Source: Norana najaformis
Lineage: Eukaryota; Annelida; Clitellata; Crassiclitellata; Hormogastridae
Assembly: GCA_964023275.1 (NCBI GenBank)
Contig: OZ029916.1
Location: 13,322,607 to 13,386,606, forward strand
Direction of reading: 5' to 3'
DNA length: 64,000 nucleotides
A model generated the notes under the pieces. That model was not told the DNA's origin. It ran no database searches and saw only the letters and a list, made by a program, of their open reading frames with translations. Within the stretch, counting starts at the first letter, position 1, and each line of letters opens with the position of its first letter. Below, piece by piece: positions 12,201 through 21,333 of the stretch. The translations under genes and the position numbers were made by a program.

Positions 12201-12649
12201 TCTCGGTTTCCTAAACTGAGCCCATTTATTTTCTGCCTCATAATTTTTCCTAAAGGCAAGTGAAATGCACAAGATCATGAACAAAAAATAATAAATTAGA
12301 TATTACACCTTGCATATATTTCATGACTTTATGACTCGGTGCCACTGTCTAGGCTGCTGCCTTGCTGACCTTTCCTTAATGCCTTAATGCCTTATACTAG
12401 AACCTGATGCTTTGGGCATTGTTGTGCTTTCCCAAGCATGGACAATCTGTTTTGAACAATCTTCCACTGAAATTAAAACTGTTCTGCCAGATCAGCCCAA
12501 GATACATTCTTGGCTTATATTAAGTTTTTCCTTTTTAGAACTGTTAGATAGCCATGTTTCAGTGCTTTTGTGAAGTTTTTAAAATGTGGTATATAAATTC
12601 GGAGTTTTAGATGCGTACAAACATACTGCTCACATCTGACACGCCTGAC

Positions 12650-12817
12650 GTGTGCCCAGCCAGAATGAAACTGACTACCAATCTTTGTTCAAAGCTTGAA
12701 TTATTTTTCTTCCTTCAAGAAATGCTTCTCACTCACTATTTCTTACTTGCTTTGGATATCTAACTGCACTATCATCTAGCAGATGACTAACTGCACCTCA
12801 GATTCTCATTTCTACAT
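12650..12817. repeat. left arm of a 168-bp inverted repeat
   Basis: The reverse complement of 13373-13540 matches this arm almost base for base. The mismatches I can see are gactacc/aactacc and tctacat/tctgcat. It starts tgtgcccagccagaatgaaa and ends agattctcatttctacat. The arms are separated by about 555 bp containing LINE polymerase sequence. Confidence 0.9.
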
Positions 12818-14150
12818 CTGGCAGATAGCCATTCATTTTGGTCATGCCATGTTTTTGGCTCTCATGAACTGTGCATTCAGCATGTGGTCAGCGTCCATAT
12901 CCTCTGACTCTACTTTCCCACCACATTTGGAATTACTTTCTTGGAACCATTCCTGTCTCCAGGGGTGTGCTTTTATGTGGTGATTGGTTCAGACAGTTAC
13001 ACTAGAATTGTGGTGGTCCAGTGGCCCTCAGGGCTCAGTTTCTTGAGCCTCTCCTCTTTATATTGTACACTGCTAACTTTATGGACTTTATAACTTTACT
13101 GCCATAAGCAGTGATCTGAGTAATTTGTTCTGTAAGAGACCTTATGTAAACTGACAAACACAATACAAAATAGTAAATACAACTAGACTTTAGTATGCTG
13201 ATGACATATGGCTGTTTGGGTATGCTGGCTGGTTGATGCTGTTGCATGCATGCATGTCATCCGTGATGGATGTCATCAAGTCATAAGTGTATGAACCCAA
13301 ACAAGACAATACATATTATTATTATTTTTATTGTGATTATTATTTTGAAAATTTGTAACACACATAAAAGTCATGCAGAAATGAGAATCTGAGGTGCAGT
13401 TAGTCATCTGCTAGATGATAGTGCAGTTAGATATCCAAAGCAAGTAAGAAATAGTGAGTGAGAAGCATTTCTTGAAGGAAGAAAAATAATTCAAGCTTTG
13501 AACAAAGATTGGTAGTTAGTTTCATTCTGGCTGGGCACACATCGGGCACGATCAGGGATCAATGCTGAGGTGCTACAGACTGGATTTCCCAGCTGGGATG
13601 TGCTGCCTGTGGTCTGCGATCTGGGTGTCCTCCTGGAAGGTGAACTGGCTGACCATGTCAACTCTTTTTGCAGATCTTGTTTCTACCAGCTACGTCAGAT
13701 TCGAGTTACAAAACGCGCAACCTCTCCTCCAAAGCTGCTGTTACCCTAATTCACTCATTTGTTCTGACGCGAAACAACTACTGCAATTCTATCTTAGGCG
13801 GTTTTCCTAAGTCCAGACTTAACCAACTCAAGTCTGTTCTAAACTGTGCTGCTCAGGTGGTTGCCAAGCAGCCAAAGTATTCCCACATATCAGAATACAT
13901 GCAGGAAACACTAGATTGGTTCCCTGTTCCAGAATGGATACTCTTCAAGGTTTTCCTGCTTGACTGTTCTGCTATGGTTGGCACTGTGCTGGCATACATC
14001 AGAGAGCTGTGTGTACCTGTCTCCAGTCGGCCTGGTTGCAGGCATTCATTTTCTGCTCACCTTAAGATGCACTTATTTAGATTGTTTGGATAGCCATGGG
14101 ACCAGCGCTTTTGAGAAATGCTTGAAAGGCGCGATATAAATGCTTGTTGC
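12818..14150 (+). mobile_element. LINE reverse-transcriptase region and 3' end, interrupted
   Basis: A broken + frame before 13300 contains a GPQGSV-like block near 13020 and YADDIWLFG near 13198. After the right inverted-repeat arm, the frame continues DLGVLLEGELADHV, CFYQLRQIRVTKRA and SFVLTRNNYCNSIL (about 13610-13800), then HLKMHLFRLFG near 14070. It ends gcgcgatataaatgct at about 14135. The order fits a CR1/L2-like polymerase C-terminus and tail. The inverted-repeat arm lies between the catalytic box and the C-terminal part. Confidence 0.75.
13373..13540. repeat. right arm of the 168-bp inverted repeat
   Basis: Reverse complement of 12650-12817 with about two visible mismatches. The near identity means the duplication is much younger than the decayed LINE around it. 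Confidence 0.9.
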
Positions 14151-14159
14151 ATTGCATTG

Positions 14160-15300
14160 GGCAGTGACATGGAATGCCTGAGAAGCCACAACAGTGCCGC
14201 ATCGTGGCTCAGTCAAAGACTGGCACTGAAAGACTGCAGGCTGTGAGTGGGATACAATGATGGGACTAGTGGTTGAAAGAAGGTAGGAGTGTTCATGTTA
14301 ATAATTTTATAGGTCAGACAGGCCAGTTAAAATTTGTATCCTGAATTCTACAAGAAACTAATGCAGCTGACAAAATAGGGTTATGGAGTTTGTTCAAGGA
14401 TGTGCCATGGAATTTTGGATGCATTGAAGTCTGTTGAGTTCAAGATCACAGATACATGTACCTATGTAAAACTGAGTTAGTGTGATCTAGGCAAGAGCAG
14501 ATAAGAGAGCAAGCCATGGTTTGTGATATGTCTCTGGTCATAGCTGACCTGATGTGATAAATTGCCCTGATGTCATAGAAACAGTATTTGCAAAAGTTTG
14601 CTATGTAGTGTCGGAATGTGAGCTTACTGTCCCTTGAAGGGTTTTGACAGTGTTTGGTGGTGGAACAGCAGTGCCAGCAAGGTTGATGGAATGAAATGGG
14701 AGAGAATGTAGGCATTCATGTGAGTCAAATATCATTGTCTCATTTATGGCCACACCTTTGAAGCAGAACCACATATGCACATAAGAGAGACACTCCTCAA
14801 GCATTACCTTACCAGACTGATCAGTGGGTGACAGAGTAATGAAAAGCTCAATATCATTGGCATGCTGCTATAAATGGACTCTCAAATCATTAGCTATGCA
14901 TCTGACTGGTGAAGTGAAGATTGGAAATAAAAAATAATAAGAAGAAACAAAGGTCAAATCCCTGTGCAACTGCAATAGTGCAGAGGTATCAGACCAAGCA
15001 GTATCACCACCAATTTGACCTATTGCAGAGATAAGAAGCTGACCAGTTTAAGGATTTGTAAGAGACAATTGAGCTTTTGTTGAGTCTGGGAAGGAGAAGC
15101 TGGTGCTCAACAGTGTCATATGCAACACTAAGGTCAAGGCATACTGAGAGCTATCAATAGGTGGAAAGTTGTTGCCTGTTGTGAAGGTAAGAGCAGTTGC
15201 GGTGATGCAGCCTTCATGGTAAGCTGATTGGTAAGCAAAAGTCTGGTAGCACACCGATGTTGGGAGTCAAGCTGTCAGAACCGCTTGTAACTGAATCTCT
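14160..15300 (-). mobile_element. LINE reverse-transcriptase fragment, antisense
   Basis: Broken minus-strand frames read QSAYHEGCITATAL near 15210, LDLSVAYDTVEHQLLL near 15110, a degraded NDIELFITLSPTDQSGKVMLEECLSY block near 14810-14860, and NRLQCIQNSMA near 14410. These are successive blocks of a CR1/L2-like polymerase in the correct minus-strand order. Many stops and frameshifts are present. Confidence 0.7.
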
Positions 15301-15789
15301 TGCTACCTGAATCTACTGAAATATCTTTGTAATTATGTATTGGCAGTATAGCCTACATGGGTTTGGATAGGTGTATGTGTTTTTGGCATCCTTGTCAGTT
15401 TCAAAAATATAAATTCAATTTTGTAATTAATAAAAGCTCAATAAAAGTCATAAAACTTTAAAGAAGTATTATTTTAAATGATAAATGCTTAAGTGTTACC
15501 AATAAAAGCACATAATGAAAAAAGTTTCAACTTAGTTTCACAATACACTAGAGTCCACATTTATACAGAGTACAGAGTGAACTATACATTACTTTATGAA
15601 TATAATATATAGAGTCCATGGGATATTGAGGCCTTGGATCAAAAGTGTCTGCCAATTATAAAGAAAAGTAAGATATTATTTTCTGCTGATTTTGGTTTTC
15701 AACTTTTCTTTTTTTATGAAATCTTTTCTTTTGAGATGAATTGTTTGCACCTTGCTTCTCTCAATATTGTATTGTCATGATATTTTTAC
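15301..15789. other. non-coding AT-rich stretch
   Basis: No supported gene or repeat boundary. Confidence 0.4.
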
Positions 15790-16510
15790 AGTATGAACTA
15801 CAGCATTAAATTGTTGCCTTCATTTAAGCTTATGTTTGAACTCTCACCCTTACTTTCCCTGTCGAATTTATCTGTAAAACCCAATATAGCATTTTTTCCT
15901 TGGACAAAAATTTGGCAACAGGACAGTCTTCATTCAAGTTCAGCCACACAGTTATGTCTTCTGTCTTCTGGTGATCCATCAGAATTCAAGCCCTTTATGA
16001 GATCCCAGTGAACCCTAGTATTTTCTTTATTTTGCTTACTTGTTTGTTGAATGTCTTGTTCCAAAAAACCTTTAAAGTCAGGCTCTGAATCCAAAGCATG
16101 TGATGATTCCTCACCTTTGTCTTCATATTCTTCATGGTAATTTTCATTTTCTAAAATAGTTTTTTAAACTCTGTGGGAAATTTGTTCACGGCTATTTTAT
16201 CAGTAGATTGGCTTTGGCGAGAAATTGTTACTTTGGATATGCTAATTTAAAACCTATTTACAACTTTTGGAATGACTTGGACCCAGCTAGATTTCCACAT
16301 TTCGTCTCTTGTGCTTGAGCCTCTTTCTGGTGTTCTCTTTTGTCTCTCTTAAGCCAACCACATGTGTGTGGCTTTGTCTGTTTCTGATTTATAAGAAGCA
16401 CACATGTTTTTGCTCAAGCCCGATGTAATTTTACAAATTACTCCATTTCTCCGTGAACCTCAGAGCGTAGATTCGTTAACCCCAAGATCTTTTTGGGGAG
16501 TTTTTCTTGG
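15790..16510 (-). pseudogene. possible decayed coding remnant, family unknown
   Basis: The minus strand can be read as a frameshifted but protein-like series: ICKITSGLSKNMCASYKSE and TDKATHMWLA (about 16330-16440), then ENYHEEYEDKGEESSHALD and PDFKGFLEQDIQQTSKQNKEN (about 16025-16150), then WDLIKGLNSDGSPEDRRHN (about 15950-16010). The frames must be joined across shifts, so this is only suggestive. It could be a decayed transposon ORF or a retro-pseudogene. I do not recognise the family. Confidence 0.3.
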
Positions 16511-17775
16511 ACAGTGTACTGATTTAAGGCCAATGCTAAGATTATCAAATTTCAAAATATTATATAAATGCAAAAAATAAATAGCATGAAAGCTTGAACA
16601 TCTGTGATAGATCTTACCAATGTCGGCAATCAAATTAAAAAGGAAATAAAAGGGAAAATGCCTTTACAGGAAATTAACTTGTTAGACGTAATTAATTTAA
16701 ATTACTTACTAGCTAGTCCATGTATGGGCAGTTTCTGCATACTTAATTGGTAGCCTTGGGATGCAGGGCTCTGCCATGTGTTAAGCAAATGCGCATGTAA
16801 CCAGGGCGCGTGTTACTGGACTTTTACTCTAGTTCGGAAAGGAAGTAATGTGTTTCTTAATCTGTGTTAGAAAGGAGATGTTCAACAATTTTAAAAATGT
16901 TACTGAGTTTGGAGATGGATCTAAAATTTTAAAGATTGTTGTTGTCCACTGTCTGGGTCAGGTTTTTAAATAAAGGAGTGAATGAGACAGATTCGAAACT
17001 TTATCAAAAACAGCCTTCAGCATAAGACAAGTTGGCAATGTGCAGTGAGGTAAAAGAAAATATCAGAACAAGATACAACAGGTGATGTGGGTGTGAAGTC
17101 CACTGGATAGGCTTTAGGAACAATGCAGTTAAGAAGAGACAGGACTTCAGTTTAAGCTACTTGTATGTCATTACCTGCAGTGCGAGATAGTTAGAGTCAA
17201 CATGTAAAATGGCAGGCGACAGGTAAGGGCCAAGACCTGCTATGCAGCATTGTCATCAGCATTTCTGAGTTGGCTGATGACGGTCTAACTTTGGCCATTG
17301 ATTTAAATTCCATCTGCTTGTCTTGCTACTGAGTCGAGACAGATCAGAATCATTCTGCAGATCTTGCCCTGTGAGTATTAAGAGAAATACTGGTTTTAAG
17401 CCACCTCCCAAATGAAAAAAAAGAAGGAAGTATTGAATTTTTTTTAGAGTTTAAATTTTTAGATTTTAACGTTTAAACTTTTTAACTTTTAAACTTGAAA
17501 ATTCTAAACTATTTAGATGGATTTTAAAACAGATTTAAACTTCATTTTTCTTCTTTATTCTTCTCAAAAACGTTAAATTCCATTTTAAAATCTAAAGTTT
17601 AAAATTTTAAAGTTTAAGAGGTAAGATGAAAAAGATTTCAATTTTGCTTCCTATTTTTCTTCCATTTTTCATTCTTTTTCTTGTCAGAAAGAATTTATTT
17701 GCTTTAAAGTCTAACAATTTGTAAAATAATAAGTAGAATTAGGTAAAGTAGAAGCAGCCCTCTCTTGGCTTGTAG
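16511..17775. other. non-coding stretch
   Basis: AT-rich. The segment 17425-17640 is dominated by tttaaa-type words and has local self-complementarity (aaatttttagattttaac against attttaaaatctaaag). The segment 16860-17350 resembles degraded antisense LINE text, but I found no clear catalytic box. Confidence 0.35.
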
Positions 17776-17905
17776 TAAAACCGGTCCTTGTTTTGGAGGT
17801 GGCTCAAAACCGGCCCTCGTTGGGAGGTGGCTTAAAACTGGTCCTTGTTTGGGAAGTGGCTTAAAACCGGTCCTCAGTTGGGAGGTTGCTTCAAACCAGT
17901 CCTTC
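17776..17905. repeat. 29-bp minisatellite, about 4.5 copies
   Basis: The unit aaaaccggtccttgtttgggaggtggctt starts at 17777, 17806, 17834, 17863 and about 17892. The GSGLKPVL-type repeats in the ORF across it are a consequence of the array and are not evidence of a gene. Confidence 0.9.
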
Positions 17906-18058
17906 TCTTACTACTCCTGTGGCTCTGTCACCAGCATGCTCCACTCCCTTTGCATTGGCAGGCTTGGGTCATTGCATCAGTGTATTTGTAGAATGTCCAC
18001 TCTTTCTAAGTCAACAACTGCTCTGAGTACTAAACTGCTTCCCATCTACAATGGATTA

Positions 18059-20472
18059 CACTGGATCACACGAAAAAATTTTTCGCCTGCTACTAGGCAT
18101 ATGTTATGTGTACTACACTAAATCGAATCTGCTGAGTCCAAATCTGAAGTCAGATTTTGTGTAGCACGTCAGGATCTTAAGATATGCAGCATACATGCTA
18201 ATAATTATGCAAACTCTTTACAGAACTAGTATTTCCTTATAACTGTGTAATTATGCAAACTCAGAGTATTCATAACAAGAAACAAAATGTTATTCTTTTA
18301 TAACTTGAAATTAAAATATGTTTTAAAATGTAATATAAATATATGTATGTTACTCAGATGAAAGCATACATTTCAAAATTTTGTCTCTAGCTTAACTCTA
18401 TACGAGTTCAAAAGTGCTTTAGACACTTGCTGTTGCGCTTGTGAGTGGCCGCTGTTGCCCGCTGCAGAAACCAGCAGTAATCACCCATCATGTTGGAATT
18501 GCAGTGGCCCTGATATCTTGCTTCAAAGGTGGAGATGTCTTGATGGAATCTCTCTCCATGCTCATCGCTTACATCACCCAAGTTTGGTGGGAAAAAATCC
18601 AGATGGGAATGTAAGAAATGTATTTTTAGTGACATCCGGCAGCCGAGTTGCTTATATGCTGTTAGCATGTTGCTAACGAGTTCAGCATAGTTCTCAGCTC
18701 GGTGATTCCCAAGGAAGTTTTGCACCACCAACGTATATGCATCCCAAGCGGCAAATTCCAGTGGGTTGAGCTTGGTTCTAAATACAGTATCACGCATTAG
18801 TTCGCGGATTTCTGGCCCAATAAAAATTCCAGCCTTCAGCTTAGCATCAGTTTTGACGGCTCCAAATTTATCTCTCAGATACTGGAAGCCTTGTCCAGTA
18901 CGATCCATTGCCACTACAAAATTCCTCATGAGGCCCAGTTTAATGTGAAGTGGTGGTAAGTACACTTTCAATGGATCAACCAATGGTTCGTGTTGCACGT
19001 TGTGCCGACCAACAATGTGCTGAGATCTAGGAGGCCACAGTTTCACTTTGTAATGGTTGCTGTCATCACGACTGTGCCACAAGCACAAAAAGCACATATG
19101 TTTTGTGTACCCCAGCTGTAGGCCTAGAATAAGTGCTACCACTTTGAGGTCCGCACAGATGTTCCATTTGTGGTCTGAGTAGTTGATCACTTTCAAAATG
19201 AGTTTCATTGAATCATATGTCTCTTTGAGGCCTACAGCGTGGGCTATAGGAACAGACGGCTTTTCGTTACCATTGTGCACCAACACAGCTTTCAAGCTCT
19301 CTTGGCTGGAATCTATGAACAGTCTCCACTGATCAGGAACGTATTCGCAACCTAAATTCAGCATGAGACCGTTCACGTCAGTACAGAAACAGATATCATT
19401 TTCCAGTTTGTAATATGTAGCTAACTGTTTGTGACGATAACGGAAGTGTGATGTTGTGGTACCTTTTTGAAGCAAGTTCCACTCCCCTAGTCTGGAGGCT
19501 AACAGTTCAGATTGCTCCTTTGACAAAGATAGGTCCCTCACCAGATCATCTAACTCACCTTGCCTTATCAAATGCGGCCTACCCTCTTCCAAATCTTGAT
19601 CACTGGATTCATAAACAGTAACGTCATCTTCTGTATTACCATCAGAACTGTCCGTTTCATCAGCACCCGCAGCAGGCGGAAATGATACTGGATTCTCTTC
19701 ATCATGCGGCACTGGCTTTAGAGCGGACTCGCAATCAGGATAAACGATTTTAGACTTATTTTTCTTTGAAAATCCAGCAACTTTAATAATGCAGAAATAA
19801 CAGTCTGCATGATGATTTCTTGGCTCGCGCCACACCATAGGCACAGCAAACGGCATTGAATTCCTTTTGCCATTCAGCCACTGTGTAAGCCCAGAGTAGC
19901 ACACGGTGCAGCAGACATGAGGTGCCCAACTTTTATCCTGGTCTCCGATTTGACATCCAAAATAATACTTGAAAGCAATCATCACTCCCTTAGTTAACTT
20001 CTTGCGCTGGTCACAAAGAGTATATTTACCACAAACATAGCAAAAATTGTCTGGATGGTTAACACAGCCTCGCGTATTCATTTCAAAATTAAATCTCACA
20101 CACTAGCTACGGCTATATAAGAAAACTTCACCTTCGTTCTACGCAATCTCGCCTTATATACTGGTATTGATGCTGACGACAGCTCGCTGACGTGCCCATT
20201 CATATCTAGCGGCTGCTGCAGTCTTGCTGTTAGGAATATTTCAGGCGACACTTGCAGGCATGCACGTATCACTGGCAGCAATCGTGGAGACACATACAAC
20301 AGAATGTACAGACATAACCGAAAACGAGTCCTTACGTCATTACTTGAATGCATGCATAACTTAAAATCTAGACGTGCTGGGCAGATTCTGACTTCATATT
20401 TGGAATCAGCACATTTGAATCAATATAAGGCACATGCATTACTTTCATTAGCAAAATCGTTGTGATCCAGTG
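18059..20472 (-). mobile_element. complete 2.4-kb DNA transposon with CACTG termini
   Basis: The two ends are inverted repeats. Both start with CACTGGATCACA (18059-18070 and the reverse complement of 20461-20472, 12 of 12 identical). About 60 bp inside, both carry CTGA-TCCAAAT-TGAAGTCAGA ... AGCACGTC ... TTAAG-TATGCA at roughly 80% identity. The trinucleotide TTA lies directly outside each end (18056-18058 and 20473-20475) and is a candidate target duplication. One intact ORF sits inside on the minus strand. CACTG termini with 3-bp duplications resemble the CMC group (CACTA/Mirage/Chapaev). The assignment to that group is inference. Confidence 0.75.
18408..20081 (-). CDS. uncharacterised transposon-encoded protein, putative transposase (557 aa)
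   Basis: This is an uninterrupted 557-residue frame. I start it at the first ATG (MNTRGCVNHPD) because the longer open frame begins with GTG. The N-terminal 100 residues carry three Cys pairs (CYVC 14-17, CCTVC 57-61, CYFC 94-97) around conserved-looking Trp and Pro residues, suggesting zinc binding. The centre has FIDSSQESLKAVLVHNGN and ADLKVVALILGLQLGYTKHMC followed by FLCLWHSRDD. The C-terminal part has HGERFHQDI. From memory, this protein family is present in many copies and described as uncharacterised in arthropods, Hydra and other invertebrates. The spaced Asp, Asp and Glu residues with an intervening CxxC could be an RNase H-fold DDE centre, but that is inference. The ORF lies between the terminal inverted repeats of the 18059-20472 element, which supports a transposase role. 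Confidence 0.8.
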   Translation of the reverse strand: MNTRGCVNHPDNFCYVCGKYTLCDQRKKLTKGVMIAFKYYFGCQIGDQDKSWAPHVCCTVCYSGLTQWLNGKRNSMPFAVPMVWREPRNHHADCYFCIIKVAGFSKKNKSKIVYPDCESALKPVPHDEENPVSFPPAAGADETDSSDGNTEDDVTVYESSDQDLEEGRPHLIRQGELDDLVRDLSLSKEQSELLASRLGEWNLLQKGTTTSHFRYRHKQLATYYKLENDICFCTDVNGLMLNLGCEYVPDQWRLFIDSSQESLKAVLVHNGNEKPSVPIAHAVGLKETYDSMKLILKVINYSDHKWNICADLKVVALILGLQLGYTKHMCFLCLWHSRDDSNHYKVKLWPPRSQHIVGRHNVQHEPLVDPLKVYLPPLHIKLGLMRNFVVAMDRTGQGFQYLRDKFGAVKTDAKLKAGIFIGPEIRELMRDTVFRTKLNPLEFAAWDAYTLVVQNFLGNHRAENYAELVSNMLTAYKQLGCRMSLKIHFLHSHLDFFPPNLGDVSDEHGERFHQDISTFEARYQGHCNSNMMGDYCWFLQRATAATHKRNSKCLKHF

Positions 20473-20475
20473 TTA

Positions 20476-21227
20476 TATGCGACGTACTCTCCACCGACTG
20501 ACTGTATACGTTACATGATCAGAATATGTGTACTTAAAAGTGCCCTGTAATTACTATGATAGATACATTTGAGCTTGAGTGGGCGGTGCTGCTCCTGAAA
20601 ACATCCATGACAACCATGTGTCAACCCAACCTGGTCATCACTATGTCTACACATGTGCTTCAGAGGGGTTCTCCTGTAATGGGTTTTCTTTGTTGAACAA
20701 TCTTCATTTTGACATTTGTTTAGTTTTGATTGAGGCAAAGAGTGTTACAGCATGCTGGGCTTTAAAGACATGCCATTTTCAACTGGCTGATGACCATGTA
20801 TAGTGCACTTCTGAGAGGTTTCATAAGAGATTTCGTGCAAATATTGTGTTACAATTACAGTTACCATTACCTTTACCTTTTTATTACAGTTTTAACTGGA
20901 CAGAAACTGTTAGGAAATGCATAGTCGTGTTAGAACTATTTGAGAATACTTAGTTGTTCTAGAAAGCCGTATTCAGAGTGCCTATATTTATTAGAACTCT
21001 TTAAGTTGTTTTTTGTTGTTTCGGAATGACTTACTGAGATGGTTGAGTTGTGTGAAATTGTTGGTCATGCTCTGAGGAAATGCTTTTGGACTTGGAAAAT
21101 AGAGGTGGATGATTTAAAAACCAAATATGGTACAATTTGAAAGTGGCTGTTTTTGCATTTCATTATTTTTGTTCATTGAGAGTAAATGCTTCTTTTTGTT
21201 ACCAGCTGACATTATTAGCCTGATCCT
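20476..21227. other. upstream region of the TIR/RHIM gene
   Basis: No coding frame supported. It lies between the transposon end and the first proposed start codon, so it should contain promoter and 5'UTR of the TIR/RHIM gene. I see no clear TATA box. An in-frame TAG at 21216-21218 precedes the ATG. An acceptor-like ttttattacag near 20880 and another attattag just before the ATG leave room for an upstream non-coding exon. Confidence 0.4.
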
Positions 21228-21333
21228 ATGTCAAACAAAATGAGCCGATCATCCCAGCAGACAACTCATTTCAGTTCTACTGCGACCAGGCCAAATCTGA
21301 CACAGTCGACTTCAGCCTGTGCTTCTCAGCCCG
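21228..21333 (+). CDS. TICAM-like: TICAM-like exon 1
   Basis: Starts at ATG (MSNKMSRSSQQ) with an in-frame TAG 12 nt upstream. Ends CAGCCCG before gtaatc, leaving one base of a split Gly codon. Ser/Thr/Gln-rich, no domain. Confidence 0.6.
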
